64,000 nucleotides of DNA from the NCBI GenBank assembly GCA_021234535.1, contig SFZH01000008.1:6766897-6830896 (forward strand), in the 5' to 3' direction. This document shows positions 1 to 12,691 of the stretch, in pieces. The translations under genes were made by a program, and so were the position numbers. This DNA is from Stichopus chloronotus. Its lineage: Eukaryota; Echinodermata; Holothuroidea; Aspidochirotida; Stichopodidae. Position 1 is the first letter of the stretch. Each line of letters begins with the position of its first letter. The notes under the pieces were generated by a model that searched no databases, was not told the DNA's origin, and saw only the letters and a list, made by a program, of their open reading frames with translations.

Positions 1-41
1 ATTGTATTTTTTTTTTGGTTTTCTTTCGTCTTCCTTGTCAG

Positions 42-164
42 GGACAGTGGGCTGAGTAGATCTTCTCATTCTTCCGAGAGCATCAACGGCAGCCAGGAGT
101 CTCACAAGTCTTCCTCCAACTCTCTGAATAGTTCTCCAGATGTCAACCAAACCAGTAAATCTAG
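42..164 (+). CDS. Coding exon, serine-rich segment
   Basis: Pyrimidine-rich acceptor with AG at 40-41; donor gtgagt at 165. It enters one base before the GAC codon and leaves two bases of an AG. Composition is dominated by Ser, Asn and Gln. Confidence 0.8.
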
Positions 165-3100
165 GTGAGTCCATTTTCTCTTCGCCTAATTATTCTGGTT
201 GGGATGCTGAATGTGTGGGACTTTTTCCGGTTCCCCATCTAGAAAGAAACCAATGAGAATGAACTCGAATTCGACTCTTTGTTTGTCTGTCACAAATTTT
301 CTTTTTTCTGAGGGTTGAGCTAGGGAAGGGGGATTGTGATGTCATCTGCCTGATAAACTTCCTTGTATAAACCTTGGCTGCACTAGAAAGATTGTAAGTA
401 GTCCACTAAGAGGTACACTTGAGGCTACCAGGTGAAATAACATTAGCTTTCCACTTTGGGGGTACCCTAGTAATGAACGTCATCATCCAACACTTGAGTG
501 CAGTATGTGGGTCAACATAACTCTTACCCACAACCCGCTTCATGAAGTACCAAGAGTCCCACGTGAACATGCCATGTGGATCTATTTACAGTTTAACTAT
601 GGCTGTCGCTCCTTGTGAGATTGTGACAATAAAAACAGGGAAACCGGCAGCAATCCATGTTTCCATGTTTGTGCCAGAAGGGTGACATGTTGACATGCAA
701 ATACAGCTTGTGAATTATGCTGGTGAATCCCAGTTGTTTGTAATTATTGTAGTTCCTTCATGAGATGACCACAGTGGTAGGAGGAATGTAAACCTGGACT
801 TGTTGATAGTTTGGTGAATTTCTGTGTCCATTCTCAGCTTACAAGGACCGAAACTATCTCCCAGTAATTCCCTGGACAGCTTTAACAGTGAAGAGGACCA
901 TGGTCATATAGAACATGAGGATTCTGACACAGGAATGGTAAGTGAATCCACATTGAGATAAATACCAAAAGTGTATTATGTGTTAATGTAACGAACCATT
1001 GCTGACCTAGCGCAGGGTTGTACATTACATGCATCATCAAGATTCTGGTTATCATCATTAGTACCACTGTCATTATCATCATTGTTGCCACTATCAACAT
1101 CGTTGCTGCTTTTATCATTACCACAATCAACATTATCACTGTTATCATCATCATGACCACTATTATTGCTACTGCTATCATCATAACCACTGTAATCATC
1201 TTTACCACAACCATCATCAATACTGCTGTTGTCACTTCTGCAATTATCTTCATCATTACTGCTATCATCATCATAACCACTACCATCATCACTATTACTG
1301 CTTTCATTATCATTACCACTATCATCAGTACTGCTATCATCATCATGTTTGTTGCCTTTCTCTACTTCTGACAAATGATATGTTGTTGTGGTCCTGTCTA
1401 CACTACAGTAGCTTTTTACCGTGACATTAATGGGGTTCTCTGTACCAGATAACTTTCACCTGTCAGACTACTTTCGCTGTGAGTTACCAAGACACCAGTA
1501 TTATTTGGTACTGGGATATACAGCCATATCTGTCAATGCATCATCCATTCATTGTCTGTCACCATTTAAGTGGTTATTAACTTTGACTCCTCAGAAGTTC
1601 CCTCCAAATTTCCTCTTCCTCCATCTCCTGCTTTCCAGCAATCATCCTCCCCCCCTCCCCCTTCAAGGCACCATTTGAGATAGTAAAGTCAGTCATATTT
1701 CTTTTCATTTTCATTGTTTTAAAAATTGCATCGTTTACTTTATTTGCCATTTTCTGTTGTAATTTCAGGGAAGTCTTTCGTCATCCGGATGCATTCCAAG
1801 TAGTAAACAGAGTCCATTGAACCCCTGCCTGTGTCAAGACGGCAAATGTTCTGCAGCCCTGGAGCTCGAGAGTAAGTGGCACCCTTCGGTTTTTGTGTCA
1901 GTCCTCTCAGTGAAGAAACCATAGGCACTCGTATCAGGGTGAAGTTAGGCCTTCCCTTCCTACATACATTCCCTTCTTCAAAACATCCCCTGTTGTTCAG
2001 TTTAGGAGTCTGTTGGGGAAGAGACAGAGGAAGGGACAGGGGGGCAGGACTTTACTTTTAAAGGAAACAGTCACCACCATATTCCTGTCATACCTGCCTA
2101 TTAGCTTACTCTATCAAGGGAAGAGTGTCGCTCTCTATCAGTTATATGCACAGCTAACAGTATCAGCTGTCTGAACATCAAATAGCTATACAGAAGTGTA
2201 CACTTCCTGGTGGAAGCTTAATCAACTGGCTCTCAGTCTCTGCTGATCACTTTTGATGGTGTACTCCACTTTTTGTCTCCAGAATGCCAAGAGAAGTTCT
2301 CTCGTGACTTGTTTTACTTTCTCCTTTCTTATCTCTCATTCAAAATGGACTTGATCATTTGCCATCAAAATGGCCAAAATATCTTAACCACAAAATTACT
2401 TTGTCTCTGCATTGTTGTCACTGATTGGAAAGATCAAGGCCAGCCTGGGAATGAAACAAAGAAGACCTTCAAACGTTTGCAAAGCCCTGTTGTAGGAACA
2501 TGTCTTCAGAGTCACCTGCAATCGCTTGACGTATATAGATTGAAAGTATCAGGACACCTAATCAATGTTTAGATAATCATACTTCCTGTCTGTCTGTTTG
2601 TCTCCCAAAATAGACAAGCGATCACGACGATAAAATTACATCTACAGTCAGAATGTGCTTTTGCAGACTGTGTATAGAAAGTAGTTTCTGGGAAATCGCA
2701 GAAAGAAAAAATGAATAAAATAAAGTAGTTGATTATTCATAAATGTAACTTCAGAGAAGAGCAAAAGGAAGTAAAAAGTGAAATGCTACCTTCCTTAAGT
2801 TGCAATTTTGCAATGTTTTTATTATTTTTTTTCAATAATATGTGGAATCAATTATTCAGCGACTTTCATGATGGGAGAGGGGGGGGGGGGAACATGTGGA
2901 TAGGTGGCCATTAGCTGGAAGCATGTTACACTTGTATGTAGTCAGCTGAGAAGGGTCAAGTCAAGGGTCAAGTTACTGACTTTGACATGTTGTTCATTTT
3001 CTAAGTGAAAACTGGGAGTGCATTGTGTTTTTAACTAACATATATCTTCCACAACTGTCATCATTTGAGGATGATCGGGGGAGCCTTGATCCTTCCATTT

Positions 3101-6100
3101 GAGATCAAACGGCAAGATGCTCCATTACTACTGTTTTGTTGTTGTATGTTCTGAGGAAAAGAAGTAAACCAAACTCTGTAATGAAATTAATCTTCATCTC
3201 AATGCGAGTAACACAAAACTAACTCCTACAATCTTAAAGAAGTAAGCAACATTGTTTTCAGAGGCTGCTGATAAACTTTGAAACTAAATAGCTTATGAAG
3301 AAGATATTTTTGTTGCCCTCTTTTGGGGTCCTTTGACCCCGCGGGTAATTCTTTCAAATTTCCTACTTCCTACGATAAAATTTGTGAATGGTTCTTTATC
3401 TCATGATAAACCTTTAAGGATGGCATTTTATACCCTGATCCCGTGACACGTCTCTGTCTGTGACACTTTTGAGAACTTGAGGTGAATTTCCTCTGGTAAA
3501 ATGGCCCTTCCTCCTCAAACCAGACGGTAGTATCATTCCCTCCATGTACTTTTATCATTATGATCTACTTAATGTTAATCTATCAGTCAGTAGATCAATC
3601 AATCAATTAATTGTAGGAAGCATTCTAATATCTTCAAAAACAGTGCATGAACAGATCTCTCTTCACTCGTTAAATTGGAAATGAACTCTGTTGTACTTTC
3701 TTGCCAATTTCAACAAACCGACAAAAGAAAAAAAAAAGGAGAGAAAAACTAAAGTAAATAGAACAGTTCTTGCAAGTTTTCACTCAAAGGAAGGAAGCAC
3801 ATTTTGACTGCAAGTAAGTTTATTTGTGGCTTTTCTCCAGTGGTGACAAGTATTACTGTAACTTGGCTTTTGTGAATGGGCATACAGTATTATCTATAGA
3901 GAAAGAGTAAGTTGCCAAAGGGAATACAACTGGGAAATTTCCCTCAGAAAAAGAGGAGGAAATAAACCGAGAATCGGTTTTGATGGTGGGAGGGTAGTGA
4001 TGAACGTGCTGTGAGGTTGATATTTTCAACTGAAACATTAATTTGTAGTCACAAAACAATGCCTGGCTGAGATATAAATTAAAGACAGGAAGTGTTGACA
4101 CTTCTTTGTTCTTTGCATGAGGTACATTTTTCCTCATTTCAGGGTGACAGAATGTGTTTGTTTTTTGGCACATTCACAGTTTGTCTCAAGATGGAATGTT
4201 GCTTACATTTCATCTTGGTTTGTTATTTGCTCAGTTTCAGTGATGGTTTTCAAGGTATTCGTAGGTCCAGTACCACAGAGGTCCTTCTAACACTCCAGCC
4301 CAGTCACTCAAATTTGCTTGAACTTCAAATTTGACAGGTCGATAGCACTTTGCGGGAAGTTGAACCTTGAAGATCGTTTGAGGTCGACAAAAGTCAATAG
4401 TGTGAAAAGGTCCAAAAGTTGTTAGGTCAAGAAGTGACATATTTTGGTTGAACTTTAAGCTGGGTGTGTGATTAGCCTGTAGCAAGTAGTTGACCATTAT
4501 CATTTTACATGGAATTTTGAAGACAAGTTTGGAAAACATTGAAAGTTAACACATCTTCTCTAAAGGAGAAAGTTTAGTACATAACCTTCAAATAAAATGC
4601 CTGGGGTAGACCTTGATAAGTTAAATGGTGTCTTGATTTTCCTCAAGGCATAAATTTTGTTTGAAAATGAGTTGAAGGTATTTAAAACTGTGGAGACCCA
4701 AATGTCAAGGAGGGAAATTACTTGAGCAGTAAAGTTGGTACCTCAGAAACAGCTGGAACAATGATCCTAGATTGCTTGTTATTTAGTTCTACCCTATCAG
4801 GGAGGCACATAAGTTTGGCAAAACGTGTACAGACATGCAAAATCTGTCACTTTCAGAACTCACTTTTGTGGTATAGTGAAAATGAAAGACATGTCCCTAC
4901 GTGCTGAACAGTGTGTTTGAGATACGGTGATTTCATTTCATGTGAAGTTATTTTAATCTCAGAGAGAGATGAAACGTCAGTGGTGTTAGGAATTATTTGG
5001 TAAAACAGTACGATCTGAAAGAGAAAAAGGAGTGTCACCAGACAGTTCACTGGAGCGTGCAAACGTAAAAAGCCCTGATGAAGAAGCGAGCAAAGCAAAG
5101 AGACAAATGAAGGAGGCTAAATTTTTTCATTGTGTTATAGTTGTTATTACCATTTTATGAATTGTATTGCAAAATGTTTCTTCTCTTTTTTTTTTTTACA
5201 GCAAATTATGTCCAGCAGATTGAAATAATGAAACTCGAAATCATCAAACTGAAGTCAGAAAAGGTTGACCTCTTACGACAGAATGTGGTAAGTGAAAAAA
5301 CTTTCTCGCACAGGGTGCACCTGGATATTTTTTCAGTCAGTGGATTTTGTGCCTCTGTAGCTGAAACTTTGATTTGTGTTATCCCCTAGTGATGCTTGCC
5401 TCTATTTTTCCTACCTTCATGTTTGGGTTTTATAAATCATGTAAGAAAAACGGGATGCTAACAATTTTTGGAAATATTCAGTACTCTGATATACATGAAA
5501 CAGGAAGGCATGCTGCATGTATGTAATGCCGTGGTACAAATGAACTTCATTGTGGGAAGATGAAAACATGATCCATGATGCCAACACTGACTCACAAGGG
5601 AGATGCATTTACTAACATGCAGTCCGTGGACAAAGAAAGTGCTGATAGATTAGTTTGATATGAATAACCATCGACCCTCTCACAAATCCATCTTAAAACT
5701 TTGTTCTCTTCCATTCATACGACACTTGGTGTTGGTGAATAAATTGTATGTATTTGCTACAGAGAATCACATACACTCCCAGCATTGGTAAGATGCACGT
5801 TCGTCTCCTGATTCTCTGCTTAACCTGTTTATCCTAACATGGATGGGTCCCATGGATAACACAAGTCATGTGTTCACTAAGCCACTGTGCATTACATAAA
5901 CTGATATGTTATTCTGTTAAAAAAGAAAAAGAATCTATGTCATAATTCTGGACAAAGTTCGTCTACCCTCCGAAAGATGCCAAACTGTTAGACTGTCATA
6001 CGGTTCATAGGAATGATCCCCACTGACAGTTTGTAGGGAAAAGTAAAAAGTTAAGCACAAAAAACATGGGCTATTATCTTCTTTTTGTGTCTGTGAAATT

Positions 6101-7236
6101 GCATTTATATTGTTCAACCAAAGTGGGTGCTTTTCCCCATGAACCACATGATCTCAGGGTTTTAGCATCACTTGCATTTTACTGTATATCAAAAGAGTGC
6201 CACATCTTTTGATAGGTAAAGTATCATCTTTGGTATTGGTCAACCAGGTGACTGGGTGTGACAAGTAAATTCATCATGTCCTAATCTTCACACACTGAGT
6301 GAGACGAGTATACTTGTCTTGTAATATGTGCACCAAAGTGAGTCACGTAACAATCTGCCAATCGACGGTACACTCTCGTAAGATTGTTCCCAGTGCACAG
6401 TGACAGCTCTAGCCCTATTCTGTGTTCGCCAATACACCAAGACTGTTAATTCATGTTTTTGTACTGAGACGTTCATCAAGTATGCAAAATCAGGAAGTGA
6501 TCTAGAATGCACTGCTCGACTTGCAGATAATCACTGCTTAAACCATGTGGATGTATTATTTTTTTCAAATGTTAATATTGCAATGGTCCCCTCTATTTAA
6601 TAGAAACAGAATTCTTGATTACAGATGCTTGGCAGAGGTTGTTTGATTTGAAGTTTGAGTCGTATAGTAACTCAGAAAATGAGGAAGAGGAATGGTTTTT
6701 GAGCATGACTTCTGATTCAGAAAGAATCCCTACAAATAAGATCTTGACACTGTATTTTCCTTGTATTTGCATCATAAAAAAGAAGAAAAAGGAGGTAGTG
6801 ACAAATTTTGTGGTAAATATTTACAGTTTATCATTTTTCCATTGTTAAGTTGAAATTTGAGAATAATTACGTTTATGCGAAAATTAATTCCGCAGTGGGA
6901 TGAAAGTTACGATGTTTTAGTTCGGCAGTCAACTGGTTAATAATAAATATGTCTTCCCGCCATTGAAAAGAAAAGCTAGACATCGTCTACAAAAAGACAC
7001 CATCCCTCGTGGTCCCCAATTTTTAAGTTGTGTCTGTCTTTGATTATGTCATTTCTCTTTCTTTGTACCCACAGGCATGGCAAAATGATATGAAAAAAAT
7101 GAGAGAGAAAGAGCTCAGGCACATGGCAGAAATCTCCGCAGCCAACAAAGCCTTGATGACCTTAAAGCACAGACAGTCTAAGTCACTGGACAACCCTTCA
7201 CCACATAACAGTCCAAACCACACTGTAGATTGTTGA
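42..7236 (+). CDS. Serine-rich protein with C-terminal coiled coil, 3' part only (5 exons)
   Basis: Five exons join in frame with GT-AG borders: 42-164, 838-937, 1769-1871, 5202-5287 and 7075-7236, giving about 190 C-terminal residues and a TGA at 7234-7236. The 5' part of the gene lies before the window. The first three exons encode a serine/asparagine-rich, probably disordered segment (DSGLSRSSHSSES, LSPSNSLDSFNSEED) and a small Cys cluster (CLCQDGKC). The last two encode a charged coiled coil (QIEIMKLEIIKLKSEKVDLL, then KKMREKELRHMAEISAANKA), then a Ser/Pro/His tail ending HTVDC. No signal peptide or membrane segment is visible in this part. A long acidic-serine region followed by a terminal coiled coil is common in cytoplasmic scaffold and GTPase-regulator proteins, but I do not recognise the family and assign no function. 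The exon chain is well supported by consistent reading phase; the identity is open. Confidence 0.82.
838..937 (+). CDS. Coding exon, acidic/serine segment
   Basis: Acceptor ttctcag ends at 837; donor gtaagt at 938. It completes the split codon of the previous exon and ends in phase 0 after ATG. The encoded LSPSNSLDSFNSEEDHGH stretch resembles a phosphorylatable acidic linker. Confidence 0.8.
1033..1350. repeat. Degenerate trinucleotide (ATC/ACC/ACT) repeat tract
   Basis: About 320 bp of imperfect triplets built from ATC, ACC, ACT and GCT lie inside an intron of the coiled-coil gene. The triplet phase is kept through most of the tract, so long open frames appear on both strands (Ile/Thr-rich on +, Asp/Ser-rich on -). 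These are consequences of the repeat, not genes. Confidence 0.85.
1769..1871 (+). CDS. Coding exon, Ser-rich with CLCQDGKC
   Basis: Acceptor aatttcag ends at 1768; donor gtaagt at 1872. Encodes GSLSSSGCIPSSKQSP followed by a Cys-x-Cys cluster and starts the Leu/Glu run leading into the coiled coil. Leaves phase 1. Confidence 0.8.
5202..5287 (+). CDS. Coding exon, first half of coiled coil
   Basis: Long T tract and acag acceptor ending at 5201; donor gtaagt at 5288. Encodes a Leu/Ile heptad-like run with alternating Lys and Glu (VQQIEIMKLEIIKLKSEK). Confidence 0.85.
7075..7236 (+). CDS. Terminal coding exon, second half of coiled coil and C-terminus
   Basis: Acceptor cccacag ends at 7074. 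It continues the coiled coil (AWQNDMKKMREKELRHMAE), then a Ser/Pro/His tail (SKSLDNPSPHNSPNH), with TGA at 7234-7236. Confidence 0.85.
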   Translation, partial: AWQNDMKKMREKELRHMAEISAANKALMTLKHRQSKSLDNPSPHNSPNHTVDC

Positions 7237-9130
7237 ACAGAGTCTGCCAAAAGATGTGGGGAGAAAAGGGGAGCTGGAATAGTCTACATGGGATAGGGAT
7301 ACTTAAACTGGAGAAAAGTCACAGCTAAGACTTCCACTTGGGGAATGTGAAAAGAAAATAACGTTTTTGAAGGTTGGAGAAGCATAAAGGTGATTGCAGT
7401 CTGCATAGTCTCCGACTTTAAGAGCGACAGAGAATTTACTTACAACACGGCAGAAGCAACAAAATTTTGGTAAAGATGAGAGCAGACGTTTCTCTTTTAA
7501 GTTTTCCCTTACAGAGATTCACATTGATCACAGTATTGAGATATTTTCTTATTAAAAAGTATGATAGAATTTTTGTATCAAAATTGGTGTATTTTGAAGG
7601 ATGAAAATACAGGTGACAGATGTTAGCAAGGGAAAAGCTGCACCATTATAGTTTCTCTATGACATGATATCGAATCATACATTTCTTTACAAATTGTACA
7701 AGCAGCTTGCAATATTTGCAACTTCCATCATTTCATTTTCAACAATTATTTTGTAAGCATCTGTGGTGCTTGTAATGTTGTAGTGCTTCAGTTCTTGGTA
7801 TTACGTCACATGCCGTTAATTTTTTTTTTTAAAGAGGTTTCTTACTTTCTTTTGCCAACTTACATACGGATTTTTTTAGTTGTTTTCACTTGTGACTTTG
7901 TAGACTCCAACATCAGTTTGCTTAAAGATATTAGACAATATGTATTCACATTTTATGGTAGTATTCCTAGATAGGGGGAGCAGGCAATATCAACTTTCTT
8001 TATTGAAGAATTGTTACAAAACGTTTGCTTTTGTTTTGTGTAATTTGGATTTTTTTTGTGGTGGTGGTATCCTCAAACTCAAAGTTATCAGCTCATTCCA
8101 AAATTCCTTTCGCGTCGTGGAAATTGTTACATGACAGAGGGCCATTCATATTACACCTTTTGGGAAAATGTTTTGCCAAAAGAGATTTGGTGAACAGGCT
8201 GTTTTTGGTGTGAAGTTCCACCAGAACCTGTTCAGTGTACTCTGCACTTGAATGTGAACACAATCAAGTTACCCTTAGCCCAAAGTGTCAGTGGTGTTGC
8301 TTTCTTTGTGGTGGAGTGTTAAGTTCTTTTATACCAAGGCTGGATGCTTTCAGACCTGTGCATGGCACAGAGTTCATTTGGTTTACATTCCTTTCATGTT
8401 TGCACTTCTTCTCGTGAGTGTTTCATAAGTAAGGGTTGAACAAAACTTCAAACTATGGCCGAATCATCCTCTGGGATATTGTTTCTAGCGCTCACACCAT
8501 GAGGGTGGACCAAGTAAACGGTGAAGCTATTCTTGTTTCACAATATCAATACTTTCCATATTTCTTTGTGTTTTTTAAACAATCATGTTTTTTTTTTCAT
8601 TTAGTGCACTTCAAAGTCAAAAGCCAATTGCCTCAAAATACTTGTACATTTTGCATTACTTATTTTGTATTTTTTTTTTGTTTGGTTCAAAATAATTTAT
8701 TTGTTTGTTTAGCTTCCACCATGTACAAACACTGTAGATAAAATGTACAGGAATTACAGAGTGTAGTTAATTAGGAGAGACAGGTGAGATATATATGACA
8801 AAGACCAAGAAAAGTTATAAAACTGCACACCTACATACACACGTACATACACACACACATACAAGTCGTAAATATGTGAAGAGCAGGTTTAAATATCACG
8901 GAAGTGTTTATCACAAAATGTGTAAATATGTAAAATGTTTGTGCAATCTGGAATCTTTTAGTGAATGGAGACTGCTCCTGGATAGCTCTTGAATGAAGCC
9001 AGTGGCTTGATGTCTGGAACTAATGCCTCAAACCAGCAAAAACCTAGTACGGTCTTTGTCAGGTACCATCTGATGAGACCGCCCTTCGCTTCGATTTGGT
9101 GCCCTGATAAAAGTATTTTACAGTTAAATT
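7237..9130 (+). other. Probable 3' UTR and downstream flank of the coiled-coil gene
   Basis: No coding sequence is recognised. The stretch is T-rich with many short T runs, and has a short CA/TACA-type repeat near 8828-8866. I could not identify a clear polyadenylation signal, so the UTR end is not defined. Confidence 0.4.
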
Positions 9131-12100
9131 AATGGTGTGTTATTCATTTATTTGAACAAAGTTGACATCCCCCACTGGGAAAATAATGTTATTTGAATTT
9201 CTTCTAATACAAAGATACTGTAGGTCCCTTTTACCAAGTGCGATATTCTCGTTCACAGTACCATGTAAGTCTCCTTTATTGCCAGATGAAATTAACTTTG
9301 TGATAATTATATCAAACAGCTGACCAAGTGTGCAACTGATTTGCATATATGCATGCTTTTGTGGTGGTGAACATCAGACATGAACTATTTACTTCTGGAT
9401 ACTTTTGGGTTTTTGTCGATGTTAAGGATAACCATACAGGAAAGGTATTTGGTTACAGTTAAGAATCTCGACGACCCTTAAAGCGATAAACCTTGTTGGC
9501 AACCAGAAATACGATAAAAGGTGACCCTGTTAGAAGGTTGCAGATTGTCTAGGGATAGAGATGACCCCTCCAAATCTGTTTGTAATTGATTGATGTGACT
9601 AGGGAGATGCTTCTGAGCTCCCTGATGTAACCAGCTGTACAAGTTTGTCCATTCTGAGTGCAGCAATTTATCTTTAGAAGTGGCGGTTGAAAGGGATATG
9701 GCCAATTGAATCTCTGTACATGATAGACACTGATGAACCAATTCTGTGCCAATGTGGGATCATCCACATCGATAGCTTGGTCGCTCACAAGCGACATGAT
9801 CACTAAGATTCAAAGACATCGTGGTGACAAATGCATTCACAAGCAGAACTCGATTATGATCTGTGGTCTGATGATGAGCCACTGTTTTTACAGGGTGAGA
9901 CCCTCAGAGATCCAGTGAAAAGGAGTTAATGGAGTATCAAACTCCAGACTTGCCAACCCCCATGGTGAAACTGTTGGTCTGATGGTTTCAGACATCATCT
10001 CAAGGTGAAAATGCCAGATCTCAATAAGGTGAAAATCATTTTGATGCAATGTGAGGTGTTCCTTAGTATATAGACCAAGGTCAGTGTTTTCCTTCACTGG
10101 TTTAAATTATTATTGAATCAAAAATGTATCACTGTCAGAAAAGTGACAAATTTAGCGAAAGATTTTCTAAATTAGATACTACCTTGAAAAGGGTGAAGTC
10201 ATAATGTCTGCACCATCCTAGATTGGAAAAAGCTTTTCATAAGTGTGGGCGTTTTAAAGGTCTCCAGGTTTGAAATGTGATTTCTAGGATTTCCTTGTGA
10301 GAATCTTGTGGTTTGCCGTTTCCGAGGTTGGTAAGTCTGTAACTCCCAGAATATTTTATACACTAATGGTCGCTACTTTGGCATAAAATGTTACTCTGCA
10401 ATCATATCTTGAAAATTTGTAGGATATCTTCAATTATTCTTAGTAATGTATGAAATCCTAGCAATGCTCCTTTAGCAAGTGCCAAACAAAGAGTGAGTAA
10501 TTGAACTCATTTAGATGTTTTTTTTTATTTCTTTTGCAAATTTGATGATCCATCCACGAAGTCCAAACATCAGAAGGCAGATTTTGGTCAAAAAGTGATC
10601 AAAAAGTTCTTGGCAAAATGCTTAAATGAATGAAGAATATCTGTGGCAACACATTGGAAACTTGATTTGTACAAGTTAGGGTTCCTTAAAGGATCCTTGC
10701 CACTTTTTCCTACATTTTAAAGTTTCATTGCTTGCTGTAAAGAATGTCATATTCGTGATTCATCTGATATTTTGCAATGTCGGCGTCAGACTGGACTAAC
10801 CTGACAGACGGGTTAGCTTCACTACTAAAATAACACTATAACACCATTAAAAGTCATTCATTTTGTGAAAAAAAAAAGAACAGGTTATTTAATGGAGATG
10901 TTACGTTAAATAACAAGCCCAGCTGGTATTGGCAGGGTTCACATGATATATCAGTAATTTTTGTGACATTAATCTACCTGTTGATGGGATTGGTCAATGT
11001 GGTATCGTATGGCTGATGTACAGAGAGAATATTTATAATTTGTGTCAATACTGACATAGTCTGTATTACATGAAGTGGGCCGATAACTGTTTGTTGGCCC
11101 TAACCATGGCTACTTCACTTGTATCATGTACAGGGGGAGTGATAGAATAGGCAACGGTCGCCTTGACGACAGCATCTTGTAGAAGGATTACTTGTAAATA
11201 TTTCCATCTCATGTGTGTGAAAGACACAGGCAGAGATGCAAAAATAAATTTATCATTCAATATAACAATTGTCTCTCTCTTTATTAGACTTTAAGAGTTG
11301 TACTGAAGAGGATGAAAAGTTAAGTGAGGAGAACAGAGGAAGAACTTTCTCTTATCAAGACTAGACCTTCTTCAGATGATTGCCCTGACAGCATGTCTTT
11401 TGTTTTGAAGGAAAAGGAAACAACATGCAAGGGGAATTTGGTCCCTATGGGATCCTGGTTACGGACAAAAGGGGTCATCCACAACATGGTCACATTCTCT
11501 TGTCCATGTGTGGGTCTGTGACATTTTGAGAATTTTATGAGCAAATATAACAAAAAGAACATGAGAAGAGAGACATGAAAGAAGATGAGAAGAACGTGAA
11601 AAGAGATGGTTCCTAACATGTTTTTCATGACACATTCATTTACACTCACTGGTAAAAAGCTTACCTTTTGAACCATGGAGGGTACAGAGTTGACTTCATG
11701 TCAGACAGTAGTGATTGTTTCTTTTTGCACAAAACAGACTGAACACTTGCAACAAATACCACAAGCACAAGCTGGTAATTCTGAGCAATATGTGCCAGAA
11801 CAATTGTATCAGTTGCAATGCTTTATGATACACATTTTAAATTTGATAGTTTCACAAAACACAACTAACTGCAGTCAGCCAACATCTAACATGTGCTTTC
11901 CACAAGATGACAGCTTTGAAGTCAATAACTGTGAGATATGAAGGCACACTTAACCTCAGCCTAATGGAAATGTGTACTATATGCATCAAACAAAGAAAGC
12001 AACAAAGCTATCGTAGAAATCGCTTATTGCTCTCGAATTTCTTTACTGGTTGTCATCTGATCAGTTCTAAAAAAACCAAAACCCTCTCTGTGCCTCTGTA

Positions 12101-12434
12101 ATGAAAAAGATGGGATACCATCATGACTTGTAATGAAACCTGCACACTTAGTTTGTTCACATTCCCTTATTCAGACAACTTTTGCTTTTAAGGGGGAGGG
12201 GGGGGGGGGCAATGGTATCTACTAAGGTGGAATCTGCTCGCATGAGTAAACATAACACTTAACCTTAAAAATAGTCCTAACCATGATTCCTGATTGGCCA
12301 AACTCTTGTTTGTATGAATAATTACCTTTTTTTCGGCACAAACATGTTCAGGCGGATAGGTACTATTACATTCCAAAGAATGGTACTTGTCTCTGGGTGC
12401 TGCATGCAAGAAAGTCCCCTCATTTGCTTCAAAA

Positions 12435-12691
12435 TTAAAGACAAAAACTCATCACCCCAGACAGTTCCAATTCTCCCAACCACCTACCTCTAGTCCCTCC
12501 CTCAGCCTGTCTTACATTCCTCCACATGTGTAATCAAAACAATGGATCCCTGTGTACGCTGTGTAATAGGAGCTGCTCTGCATCTTTCGAATTTGTTGTC
12601 AATCTAAGAGTACTGTAACTTAGAACCAGTTGAGAATTTTGCTTTCCGGGAGGTAAAAATATAGCTTAGGGTGATGCAATATAGCCTTTAA
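12435..12691. mobile_element. TTAA-flanked non-autonomous element, copy 1
   Basis: A 257-bp sequence shares most of its length with 34922-35176, in the same orientation. Both copies start TTAAAGACAAAAACTCATCA and end with CTTTAA, so a TTAA sits at each edge as expected for a duplicated TTAA target. It has no coding capacity. The family is piggyBac-like by target only; the short termini do not prove the source transposase. Confidence 0.75.

Noticed and set aside
976..1374. Asp/Ser-rich ORF on the minus strand and Ile/Thr-rich ORF on the plus strand
   Set aside because: Both are readings of the degenerate triplet repeat, inside an intron.
2058..2080. TTAAAGGAAACAGTCACC as the left end of another TTAA element
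   Set aside because: It resembles the 47498 element end, but I found no matching right end nearby.
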